From: Cyanobacteria bacterium UBA5018
GTDB taxonomy: Bacteria; Cyanobacteriota; Cyanobacteriia; PCC-6307; Cyanobiaceae
NCBI GenBank assembly: GCA_002396505.1
Contig: DGYA01000025.1
Location: 18,787 to 26,465, forward strand
DNA: 7,679 nucleotides
Direction of reading: 5' to 3'
A program made the position numbers and the translations under genes. Positions 1 to 5,686 of this stretch are shown here, one piece after another. The notes beneath the pieces are model-generated. The model saw only the letters and a program-made list of their open reading frames with translations. It was not told where the DNA came from and did not search any database. Position 1 is the first letter of the stretch; every line of letters starts with the position of its first letter.

Positions 1-669
1 GCCGCCGGTGCAGAACATGGCGATGGCGCGGGGCTGACGCTGCTGCACCAGGGGCCGCAGCACCTGCTCCACCCAGGTCGGGAATTCGCGAAAGCTGCTG
101 GTCTTGGGATCGATGGCCCCCGCGAAGCTGCCGATCGCCACCTCGTAGTCGTTGCGGGTGTCCACCACCAGGGTGTGGGGGTCGCGGATCAGCTCATCCC
201 ACTGGGCCGGCGCCACGTAGGTGCCCACCCGCTCGGCGGGACTTACATCAGGACAGCCCATGGTGACGATTTCGCTCTTCACTCGCACCTTGAGCCGATG
301 GAAGGCCTGGATGGGGGCCTGGCTGAACTTGGCCTGCAGTCGCTCCAAGCCCTCGATGCCGCGCAGCCGGTTCAACACCTGGGCCACGCCAGCTGGAGAG
401 CCGCTGATCGTGCCATTGACCCCCTCGCTCGCCAGCAGGATCGTGCCCTTCACGCCGGCCGCCGCCGCCAGCTCCTGCAATTGATTGCGCAGTTCCTCCA
501 GCTGATTCAGCGCCGTGAAGCCATAGAAGGCAGCCACCTGCAGGGGCTCTGGCTGGGCGGAATCTGCTGGCTCGGGCCCCAGCTGCCCTAGCCCGCCAGC
601 CAAATGTTGCATCGCTGGGCTAAACCCAGCCCCGCTGTCAGCGACAGCCCTGGCGCTCGGACCGTTCAT
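1..669 (-). CDS. trhO: tRNA uridine(34) hydroxylase TrhO (rhodanese-domain), 3' end cut by window
   Basis: This is the N-terminal part (223 codons) of a TrhO/YceA-type protein; the frame stays open to the window edge, so the C-terminus lies outside. The family performs O2-dependent hydroxylation of uridine 34 in tRNA, giving 5-hydroxyuridine, in the cytoplasm. Seen here: the N-terminal TrhO domain (about residues 44-138) with SEGVNGTISG at 81-90 and KVRVKSEIVTMG at 127-138, then a rhodanese domain with VVDTRNDYE at 168-176. The last residues are FCTGG, the start of the CxxGxR active-site loop, so the likely catalytic Cys is residue 220. The ATG at 669 lies 8 nt after the bioB stop, which suggests cotranscription. 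Residues 1-43 are low-complexity and not part of the conserved core. A second in-frame ATG at 612 (Met20) is a credible alternative, because two perfect stem-loops occupy the stretch between the two ATGs. The function is clear; the start is uncertain. Confidence 0.92.
   Translation of the reverse strand, partial: MNGPSARAVADSGAGFSPAMQHLAGGLGQLGPEPADSAQPEPLQVAAFYGFTALNQLEELRNQLQELAAAAGVKGTILLASEGVNGTISGSPAGVAQVLNRLRGIEGLERLQAKFSQAPIQAFHRLKVRVKSEIVTMGCPDVSPAERVGTYVAPAQWDELIRDPHTLVVDTRNDYEVAIGSFAGAIDPKTSSFREFPTWVEQVLRPLVQQRQPRAIAMFCTGG
614..648 (-). promoter_or_regulatory. Two back-to-back perfect stem-loops at the trhO 5' end
   Basis: Read on the minus strand, GCTGTC-GCT-GACAGC (648-634) is followed after 3 nt by GCTGGG-TTTAG-CCCAGC (630-614). 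Both have perfect 6-bp stems and short loops. They lie 30 nt after the bioB stop and end one base before an in-frame ATG at 612. They could be an RNA element between bioB and trhO (attenuation, processing or translation control) if trhO really starts at 612, or chance structure in an N-terminal extension. No T-run follows, so neither looks like a complete terminator. The sequence is certain; the function is a guess. Confidence 0.4.
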
Positions 670-677
670 GCCGTCAC

Positions 678-1727
678 TCAGGCCTCGGTTTCTGTCCAGG
701 CGCTCACCCCGGCGGCGGCCAGCAGCTCCCGATCGGCGCTCACATCGGGATTGCCGGTGGTGAGCAGGGTGTCGCCGTAGAAAATCGAATCGGCGCCGGC
801 CAGCAGACAGAGCAGTTGGGCCTCGCGGGAGAGGCCCTCGCGGCCGGCGCTGAGCCGCACGCGGCTGTGGGGCATGAGGATGCGGGCGGTGGCCACCATG
901 CGCACCAGATCCAGGGGATCCACCGGCGGCTGGTGCTCCAGGGGCGTTCCCTCCACGGCCACCAGGGCGTTGATCGGCACACTCTCGGGATGGGGTTCCA
1001 GGCAGGCCAGCACCTGCAGCAGCGAGGCCCGATCGCCGATGCTCTCGCCCATGCCGATGATGCCGCCGCAGCAGAGGTCGATGCCGGCCCTGCGCACCCG
1101 CGCCAGGGTTTCCAGCCGCTCCTGGAAGCTGCGGGTGCCAATGATTTTCGAGTAATGCTCCGGGCTGGTGTCCAGGTTGTGGTTGTAGGCGGTCAGGCCC
1201 GCTTCCGCCAGGCGACTGGCCTGGCTGTCGCTGAGCATCCCCGCCGTTACACAGGCCTCCAGCCCCAGCTGCCGCACGCCCCTCACCATCTCCAGCATCG
1301 CCTCGAAGGGGGCCCCGTCGCGGATGTCGCGCCAGGCCCAGCCCATGCAGAAGCGATGGGCGCCGGCATCCCGGGCGGCCCGGGCCCTCTCCAGCACAGG
1401 CTGCACCTGCAGCGCCAGCTCCGGCCGGCCGGCCAGATCGCTGCTGTGATAGATCGACTGGGGGCAGTAGGCGCAGTCCTCCTCGCAGCCCCCCGTCTTC
1501 ACCGAAAGCAGCGAGGCCAGCTGCACCCGATAGCCCGGGTTCGCCTGGCGGTGCACGGCCTGGGCCCGCCAGAGCAGATCCACCAGGGGCAGCTCCAGTA
1601 GCGCCTGGATCTCCAGCTTGCTCCAGTCATGGCGCATCAGCGGCGGCTGACCAGCGGCCTCTGGGGCAGGCGCTGCAGCGGTGGCGGGCTCGGCGGCGAT
1701 GGGGGGCTTGGCGGCGGTGAGGGTCAA
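678..1727 (-). CDS. bioB: Biotin synthase BioB (radical SAM)
   Basis: BioB inserts sulfur into dethiobiotin to form biotin, using S-adenosylmethionine, a [4Fe-4S] cluster and a sacrificial [2Fe-2S] cluster. At 349 aa it matches the usual size. The radical-SAM CxxxCxxC motif is Cys81, Cys85 and Cys88 (CEEDCAYCPQS). The [2Fe-2S] ligands expected from the E. coli enzyme are all present: Cys127 (RFCMGWAW), Cys159 (EACVTAG), Cys219 (LCCGGIIGMGE) and Arg291 (VRLSAGRE). YNHNLDTSPE (181-190) is the conserved dethiobiotin/SAM region. Residues 1-30 are an Ala/Pro-rich extension; the conserved core starts near HDW (33-35). The called start is TTG at 1727. Its upstream 27 nt are almost all C and T, with no Shine-Dalgarno. 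The only in-frame ATG near the core is at 1637 (Met31), also without a clear Shine-Dalgarno, and would give a 319-aa protein. The stop is TGA. The gene sits 46 nt after uppS. Identity is secure; the start is not. Confidence 0.96.
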   Translation of the reverse strand: MTLTAAKPPIAAEPATAAAPAPEAAGQPPLMRHDWSKLEIQALLELPLVDLLWRAQAVHRQANPGYRVQLASLLSVKTGGCEEDCAYCPQSIYHSSDLAGRPELALQVQPVLERARAARDAGAHRFCMGWAWRDIRDGAPFEAMLEMVRGVRQLGLEACVTAGMLSDSQASRLAEAGLTAYNHNLDTSPEHYSKIIGTRSFQERLETLARVRRAGIDLCCGGIIGMGESIGDRASLLQVLACLEPHPESVPINALVAVEGTPLEHQPPVDPLDLVRMVATARILMPHSRVRLSAGREGLSREAQLLCLLAGADSIFYGDTLLTTGNPDVSADRELLAAAGVSAWTETEA

Positions 1728-1754
1728 GGGCGGAGGGGGAGAGAGGGGGGGGAA
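1728..1754 (-). other. Homopyrimidine leader tract before bioB
   Basis: On the plus strand this is G/A-only apart from one C at 1731, and it includes a run of eight G at 1745-1752. The bioB transcript would therefore carry a C/U-only leader directly before the TTG start, where a Shine-Dalgarno would be expected. Such tracts can bind ribosomal protein S1 or Rho, and the G-rich DNA strand could in principle form a quadruplex. The composition is seen directly; any role is inference. The rest of the uppS-bioB gap (1755-1773) shows nothing recognisable. Confidence 0.5.
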
Positions 1755-1773
1755 CTGCTAGCTCATTGAATTA

Positions 1774-2550
1774 CTAACTCGTGGAATCGACGCCGCCGAA
1801 GCGGCGCTTTCGCCCTTGAAAGTCGAGCAGGGCGCTGAGCAGGGCCTGCTGATTGAAATCGGGCCACAGCACATCGGTGATGTGTAGCTCGGCATAGGCC
1901 AGCTGCCAGAGTAGGAAATTGCTCAGGCGCTGTTCGCCGCTGGTGCGAATCAGTAGGTCGGGGTCCCGTTCCCCGGCCGTGTGCAGTTCCCCGGCAAAGC
2001 AAACCTCGTCGATGGCCTCCGGATCCAGCTCGCCGCGGGCGGCCCGGGCGGCCAGATGGCGGGCGGCTCGCACCAGCTCGGCCCTGCCGCCGTAGTTGGT
2101 GCAGACGTTGAAGTGGATGCCGGTATTGGCCTCGGTGCGAGCCGTGGCGGTTGCGATCAGCTCTTGGAGACCCTGGGGCAAGGAGACCAGATCGCCCAGG
2201 AAGCGGATGCGCACCTGCTCCCGATCCAGGGCTTCTATTTCCCGCGCCAGCACCCGTTCGAACAGGGTCATCAAAAACCCCACCTCCTCACCGGAACGGT
2301 TCCAGTTCTCGGTGGAGAAGGCGTAGGCGGTGAGCGCCGAGATGCCCCAGTCGCTGCAGAGGCGCAGGGTGAGCTTGAGCGCCTCCACCCCCTCCCGATG
2401 CCCCATCACCCGCGGCAGGCCCCGCTGTCTTGCCCAGCGGCCATTGCCATCCATGATCACGGCCAAATGGCTGGGTAGCCTTGCCGGATCCAGCTCCGCC
2501 GGCAGCGGGTGCCGCTTGGATGCTGCTTTATTCGCCAGAGCGCGACTCAT
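1774..2550 (-). CDS. uppS: Isoprenyl transferase / undecaprenyl diphosphate synthase UppS
   Basis: This cis-prenyltransferase (258 aa, usual length) extends farnesyl diphosphate with isopentenyl diphosphate to make the C55 lipid carrier for peptidoglycan and other envelope polymers. The hallmark motifs appear in order: VIMDGNGRWA at 31-40 with catalytic Asp34, GHREG around His51, AYAFSTENW at 75-83, and the C-terminal DLLIRTSGEQRLSNF (198-212), followed by LAYAEL with Glu221, which by alignment to E. coli UppS gives the diphosphate-binding Arg/Ser and metal-binding Glu. The first 25 residues are a variable basic lead-in. The start is ATG at 2550 and overlaps the cdaA stop as ATGA. No Shine-Dalgarno is visible before it, so translation is probably coupled to cdaA. 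The stop is TAG. Product chain length cannot be read from sequence; a plant-like longer polyprenyl product is possible but not indicated. Confidence 0.97.
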   Translation of the reverse strand: MSRALANKAASKRHPLPAELDPARLPSHLAVIMDGNGRWARQRGLPRVMGHREGVEALKLTLRLCSDWGISALTAYAFSTENWNRSGEEVGFLMTLFERVLAREIEALDREQVRIRFLGDLVSLPQGLQELIATATARTEANTGIHFNVCTNYGGRAELVRAARHLAARAARGELDPEAIDEVCFAGELHTAGERDPDLLIRTSGEQRLSNFLLWQLAYAELHITDVLWPDFNQQALLSALLDFQGRKRRFGGVDSTS

Positions 2551-3383
2551 CCGCGGGAATCCGGCGTGTCCTTAGCCAAGTTACGCCCGCTGGCTAGTGC
2601 TTTGTTAAGTAGCTCGTGCAGGCGACTACTGGTGATCGGCCGCTCCAGCCTGCCCTGGCTGGCCAGCGAGAGGGTGCCGGTCTCCTCGGACACCACAATC
2701 GCCAGGCACTGGGCAAAGCGCTCGGTGAGGCCAAGGGCGGCCAGATGCCTGGTGCCGTAACGGTTCAACCCCTGCCGCGAGAGGGGCAGAATCACACCGG
2801 CGGCGGCGATCCGGTTGTCCTGCACCAGCACCGCGCCATCGTGCAGGGGCGTATCGGCGGCGAACAGGTTGAGCAGTAGATCCACCGATAACTGGGCGTC
2901 GATCGGGATGCCGGCGTTCAAGAAATCCTCCGGGCGTAGATCGCTGCCGATATCCACCACGATCAGGGCGCCGCGGCGGGCCTGGGAGAGGCGACCGGCC
3001 GCCTCACTGAGCACGGCTACAGAACCAGACAACAGCCGATCGCGTTTACGACTGCCAAACAGCAGCCCCAGCCGACCGGTGCCCAACAGTTCCATCAACC
3101 GGCGCAGTTCCCCCTGCCAGAGAATCGCCAGGGCCAAGCTGCAGGCCATCACCAGGGCATCCACCAGCTTGGCGGTGAGGGGCAGGTCGGCATAGCGCTG
3201 AACCGCCCAGGCGAAGGCCACCAGCAGCAGGTAGCCCCTCAGCAGCCAGAGGGTGCGGGTTTCCTTGATCCTGCCCAGCAGCAACACCCCCAGCCCCAGG
3301 GCAACCAGCAGGTCGAACAACAGGCGGAAATCGATGCTGACGGATGCGGACTGCAGCAGGGATTCGAGCCGCAGTGCGATCAC
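2547..3383 (-). CDS. cdaA: Diadenylate cyclase CdaA (membrane c-di-AMP synthase)
   Basis: CdaA condenses two ATP into cyclic di-AMP at the cytoplasmic face of the membrane. The protein has 278 aa, as usual for the family. Three hydrophobic helices lie at about residues 20-38, 45-62 and 71-90, followed by ELRRLMELLG (92-101) and a DAC catalytic domain (about 120-240). The DGA motif is intact at 182-184 (LHDGAVL). The second hallmark, normally RHR, reads RHL at 212-214 (GTRHLAALG). SEETG is present at 232-236. The stretch GALIVVDIG (138-146) has Asp where many CdaA proteins carry Glu-Arg. The start is GTG at 3383, supported by an AGGAG just upstream. The gene follows lysA by 21 nt and overlaps uppS by 4 nt, so it is likely cotranscribed with both. 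In Firmicutes cdaA instead sits beside cdaR and glmM; neither is here. The family call is firm; full cyclase activity with RHL is likely but not proven by sequence. Confidence 0.95.
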   Translation of the reverse strand: MIALRLESLLQSASVSIDFRLLFDLLVALGLGVLLLGRIKETRTLWLLRGYLLLVAFAWAVQRYADLPLTAKLVDALVMACSLALAILWQGELRRLMELLGTGRLGLLFGSRKRDRLLSGSVAVLSEAAGRLSQARRGALIVVDIGSDLRPEDFLNAGIPIDAQLSVDLLLNLFAADTPLHDGAVLVQDNRIAAAGVILPLSRQGLNRYGTRHLAALGLTERFAQCLAIVVSEETGTLSLASQGRLERPITSSRLHELLNKALASGRNLAKDTPDSRG

Positions 3384-3387
3384 AGAA

Positions 3388-3392
3388 CTCCT
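3388..3392 (-). promoter_or_regulatory. Shine-Dalgarno AGGAG for cdaA
   Basis: On the minus strand AGGAG is followed by TTCT and then GTG. It is the only strong Shine-Dalgarno among the minus-strand genes here and fixes the GTG at 3383 as the cdaA start. The 4-nt spacer is slightly short. Confidence 0.7.
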
Positions 3393-3404
3393 GGAACGAT
3401 GGGC

Positions 3405-4817
3405 TCAGGTTACCGGCTGCAACCGGGCTGGCAGCAGGTCGTAGCGCAGCAGGTCTTCTGGCAGCTCGCGGCGTTGCACCAGCTCGGCCTCACCGCCGCC
3501 CACCAACACACAAGCCGGCCTGGGGATGCGGTTGTAGTTGGAGCCCATCGAGGCGTTGTAGGCGCCGGTGGCTAGCACCACCAGCACATCGCCGCTGCTG
3601 CTGGGGGGCAGGGCCAGGTCCTTGAGCAGCACGTCGCCGGATTCACAGTGTTTGCCCGCCAGGGTGACGATGTCGCTGGCTTCCGCCTGGGGGCGATCCG
3701 CTAGCAGGGCGGTGTAGTGCGATTGGTAGGTGATCGGCCGGGGGTTGTCACTCATGCCCCCATCAACTGACAGGTAGGTGCGCAGGCCGGGGATTTGCTT
3801 GCGGCTGCCCAGCTCATAGAGGGTGATGCCGGCGGTGGCCACCAGGGAGCGGCCCGGTTCGCAGAGCAGTCTTGGCAGCTCCAACTGCCTCTGCTGGCAG
3901 GCGGTGGCCAGGGCCTCGGCCACGGTGCGCACCCAGGTCTGGATTGTCGGTGGATCATCGCTGGCCACGTAGCGGATGCCCAGGCCGCCGCCCAGGTTCA
4001 GATCGCTCACCGGATGACCCAGGCCGCAGGCGAGGGCGAGGGCGTCGGCCATCACAGCGGCCAGATCGCGGTGAGGTTGCAGTTCAAATATTTGGGAGCC
4101 GATGTGGGCGTGCAGGCCGGTTAACCGCGCCCAGCCACAGCCCGCCAGGTGCTGCAGCACCGGCTCCAGTTGATCGGGATCGAAGCCGAACTTGCTGTCT
4201 AGATGGCCGGTGCGGATGTACTCGTGGGTGTGGCACTCGATGCCCGGCGTGAAGCGCAGCATCAGCTGCACCGGCTTGCCCAGGCTGGGGGCCAGTTCGG
4301 CCAGCAGTTCCAGGTCGTGCCAGTTGTCGATCACCACGATGACCCCCTCGGCCGCGGCCAGGGCCAATTCCTGCCGAGACTTGTTGTTGCCATGCAGCAC
4401 TATCCGCTCGGCCGGCATGCCGCCCCGCAGGGCGGTGAGCAGTTCGCCGCTGGAAACCGCATCTAGGCCCAGTCCCTCGGAGGCCACCAGGGCCGTAATC
4501 GCCAGGGAGCTGTTGGCCTTGGATGCATAGAGGGCCAGCGATGGGCCGGGATAGAACTGCTCCAGGGCCTCCCGGTACGCCCTGCAGGTGGAGCGCAGGG
4601 TGGCTTCGTCCAGCACATAGAGGGGCGTGCCATAGCTGCGGGCCAGATCGCTGAGGCGACAGCCGCCCACCTCCAATCGCCCCTCGGCATCAATGCAGGT
4701 GGTGAGCGGCGCCAGATTGCGGTTGGGGCTGTCCCACTGCCGATCGACTTCCCAGGGCTGGCCTGCTCCTGGCGATTCCCGGCCAGTCCCGCTCTCGGAG
4801 GCAGAGGAGATCACCAT
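3405..4817 (-). CDS. lysA: Diaminopimelate decarboxylase LysA
   Basis: LysA is a PLP-dependent enzyme of fold type III that decarboxylates meso-diaminopimelate to L-lysine, the last step of lysine synthesis, in the cytoplasm. Seen in order over 470 aa: YASKAN at 97-102 with the PLP-binding Lys100 on the TIM barrel, HIGSQ at 238-242, the GGGLG phosphate loop at 276-280, EPGR at 320-323, CESGD at 391-395 whose Cys391 completes the active site of the partner subunit, and TGAYN at 417-421. The protein is longer than the roughly 420 aa of many LysA proteins because of about 35 variable polar residues before the conserved part (SPNRNLAPLTT, 30-40). The start is ATG at 4817, the only early in-frame ATG, with no clear Shine-Dalgarno. 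It is the first gene of the minus-strand run and is divergent from the rimI-like gene across a repeat-filled region that must hold its promoter; I could not identify -10 or -35 boxes with confidence. Confidence 0.97.
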   Translation of the reverse strand: MVISSASESGTGRESPGAGQPWEVDRQWDSPNRNLAPLTTCIDAEGRLEVGGCRLSDLARSYGTPLYVLDEATLRSTCRAYREALEQFYPGPSLALYASKANSSLAITALVASEGLGLDAVSSGELLTALRGGMPAERIVLHGNNKSRQELALAAAEGVIVVIDNWHDLELLAELAPSLGKPVQLMLRFTPGIECHTHEYIRTGHLDSKFGFDPDQLEPVLQHLAGCGWARLTGLHAHIGSQIFELQPHRDLAAVMADALALACGLGHPVSDLNLGGGLGIRYVASDDPPTIQTWVRTVAEALATACQQRQLELPRLLCEPGRSLVATAGITLYELGSRKQIPGLRTYLSVDGGMSDNPRPITYQSHYTALLADRPQAEASDIVTLAGKHCESGDVLLKDLALPPSSSGDVLVVLATGAYNASMGSNYNRIPRPACVLVGGGEAELVQRRELPEDLLRYDLLPARLQPVT

Positions 4818-4852
4818 TTGAACAGCCGCACGCTTTTGTCAGAGGTAGCATG

Positions 4853-4985
4853 GTAACGATGGCTGATGCGCCTTCCGAGGCCAAACCCACCTGCCGACTG
4901 GAGATCCGCCTGCCCTGGGAAGTAAGACCTGCCGAGGGGAGTAAGACCTGGCGATGGGAGATGCGCCTGCCTCGCGCCAACGGCC
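4853..4985. repeat. Degenerate 19-bp tandem array in the lysA/rimI divergent region
   Basis: The sequence divides into consecutive 19-bp units at 4853, 4872, 4891, 4910, 4929, 4948 and 4967. The core is four units: CTGCCGACTGGAGATCCGC, CTGCCCTGGGAAGTAAGAC, CTGCCGAGGGGAGTAAGAC and CTGGCGATGGGAGATGCGC. Units 4 and 5 match at 16 of 19 positions, units 3 and 6 at 15 of 19, and units 1 and 6 at 14 of 19. Units 2 and 7 are weak. Two subtypes are visible, one ending GATSCGC (1, 3, 6) and one ending GTAAGAC (4, 5), giving a hint of a 57-bp higher-order period. The unit length is not a multiple of three, and GTAAGAC carries stops in one frame, so the array is probably not coding. It fills most of the 136-nt gap between the two divergent genes and overlaps the called rimI start. 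Possible roles are protein-binding iterons or a dispersed genomic repeat. Confidence 0.8.
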
Positions 4986-5592
4986 GCTCGGAACCCACTT
5001 ACCTCCCCCTCCACAATTGCCTGAGGCGCAGGCGCAAGAATTGCCTGAGGCACAGGCGCAAGAATTGCCCGAAGCGCAGCCCCAACAGCTGCCTGAGGCG
5101 CAGGAGCAACAGCTGGCCTCCGCGGCCCAGGGGCCTCCGGGCTTGGAGTTGCCCCAGCCGCTTCAGTTACTGGCTCCGGAGCACCTGGAGGCCTGTGTTG
5201 CGCTCGATCGCCAGGCCTTGAATGGACTATGGAGCCGCCAGCAATGGGGCACGGAGCTGGCCGATCCCCAACGGCCTGGCCTGGGTATCTGGCAGCGGCG
5301 GCAACTGCTGGCGATGGCCTGTGCCTGGCTGATCGTCGACGAGCTGCACATCACTCTGGTGGCCGTGGCTCCCAGCCAGCGCCGGCAGGGCCTTGGCCGC
5401 CGGGTATTGGCGGCCCTTTTGCAGGAGGGCAGCCGCCTGGGGGCCGAGCGGGCCACGCTGGAGGTGGCCAGTGGCAACCAGGCTGCCCAGTCTCTTTACG
5501 CGAGCCTGGGTTTTGAAGTGGCGGGATGTCGTCGCGGTTACTACAGCAACGGCGACGACGCCCTGATCGAATGGATGAAGCTCCGGGTTTGA
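4954..5592 (+). CDS. rimI: RimI-like GNAT N-acetyltransferase with repeat-containing N-terminal extension
   Basis: The C-terminal part (about residues 70-212) is a GNAT domain of the RimI type, which uses acetyl-CoA to acetylate protein N-termini, classically that of ribosomal protein bS18. Seen: DELHITLVAVAP (129-140) as the core strand, the acetyl-CoA loop RRQGLG at 143-148, TLEVASGN (168-175) and SLYASLGF (180-187), then RRGYY (193-197). By alignment to Salmonella RimI, Glu170 and Tyr182 match the catalytic Glu and Tyr. Most RimI proteins have about 150 aa; this one has 212 because of about 70 extra Pro/Gln/Glu/Ala residues, including four copies of LPEAQxQx at 22-53. The ATG at 4954 lies inside the 19-bp array and lacks a Shine-Dalgarno; an in-frame TAA at 4942 blocks anything much earlier. 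An alternative is TTG at 5143, with AGGGG about 9 nt upstream, giving about 149 aa. The enzyme class is firm; the substrate and start are not. Confidence 0.88.
   Translation: MGDAPASRQRPLGTHLPPPPQLPEAQAQELPEAQAQELPEAQPQQLPEAQEQQLASAAQGPPGLELPQPLQLLAPEHLEACVALDRQALNGLWSRQQWGTELADPQRPGLGIWQRRQLLAMACAWLIVDELHITLVAVAPSQRRQGLGRRVLAALLQEGSRLGAERATLEVASGNQAAQSLYASLGFEVAGCRRGYYSNGDDALIEWMKLRV
5017..5112 (+). repeat. Four 24-bp in-frame tandem repeats in rimI
   Basis: Units start at 5017, 5041, 5065 and 5089, each encoding eight residues: LPEAQAQE, LPEAQAQE, LPEAQPQQ and LPEAQEQQ. Units 1 and 2 differ at one base (GCG/GCA, both Ala). Units 2 and 3 differ at several third or silent positions (CCT/CCC, GAG/GAA, GCA/GCG, TTG/CTG) plus two changed codons. 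The many silent changes suggest the tract has been held to a reading frame, in favour of translation. The period of 24 bp keeps the frame, unlike the 19-bp array just upstream. Confidence 0.9.
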
Positions 5593-5605
5593 AAGGCTAC
5601 GGAGT

Positions 5606-5630
5606 GGGGTGCGGATAACCCCCCTTTTTT
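5606..5630 (+). terminator. Rho-independent-like terminator after rimI
   Basis: GGGGT (5606-5610) pairs with ACCCC (5618-5622) across a 7-nt loop, followed by CC and six T (5625-5630). It starts 14 nt after the rimI stop and would separate that transcript from clpC. The stem is short (5 bp) but GC-rich. There is no T-run on the other strand, so it works in one direction only. Confidence 0.65.
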
Positions 5631-5680
5631 GTTGATCAAAACCGTCAAATCAAGCGGCAACAACAGGGATCACTTTGGCT

Positions 5681-5686
5681 TAAAAT
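5681..5686 (+). promoter_or_regulatory. Candidate -10 box (TAAAAT) for clpC
   Basis: TAAAAT matches the sigma-70 -10 consensus at 5 of 6 positions and is the best candidate in the 151-nt gap between the rimI terminator and clpC. The -35 region at 17-18 nt spacing (CAACAA or GCAACA, around 5657-5663) is poor. If it is used, clpC has a leader of roughly 90 nt. That leader holds a bulged stem-loop at 5738-5756 (CCAA-AT-CCT-GAT-AGG-TTGG), an 8-bp palindrome GCACGTGC at 5759-5766, and no strong Shine-Dalgarno. Another 8-bp palindrome, TTGATCAA, lies at 5632-5639, upstream of the candidate box. Confidence 0.35.

Noticed and set aside
175..591. A 138-codon open frame on the plus strand
   Set aside because: It is antisense to trhO, whose minus-strand translation shows conserved TrhO and rhodanese motifs over the whole stretch.
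816..1601. A 261-codon open frame on the plus strand opposite bioB
   Set aside because: It lies wholly within bioB, whose conserved motifs fix the coding strand; the translation is His/Gly/Ala/Gln-rich as expected of a shadow frame.
1981..2478. A 165-codon open frame on the plus strand opposite uppS
   Set aside because: It is antisense to uppS and has no motif or ribosome binding site.
4818..4852. Possible -10-like sequences for lysA on the minus strand
   Set aside because: No hexamer close to consensus with a matching -35 could be chosen; calling one would be arbitrary.
4690..5053. Minus-strand open frames reading through the 19-bp array and giving repeated GRRIS-type peptides
   Set aside because: The repeats keep several frames open by chance. 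These frames overlap lysA and the rimI 5' end, and a 19-bp unit does not preserve a reading frame from copy to copy.
5017..5112. The 24-bp array as a CRISPR
   Set aside because: Units are directly contiguous with no spacers and stay in frame with the GNAT gene.
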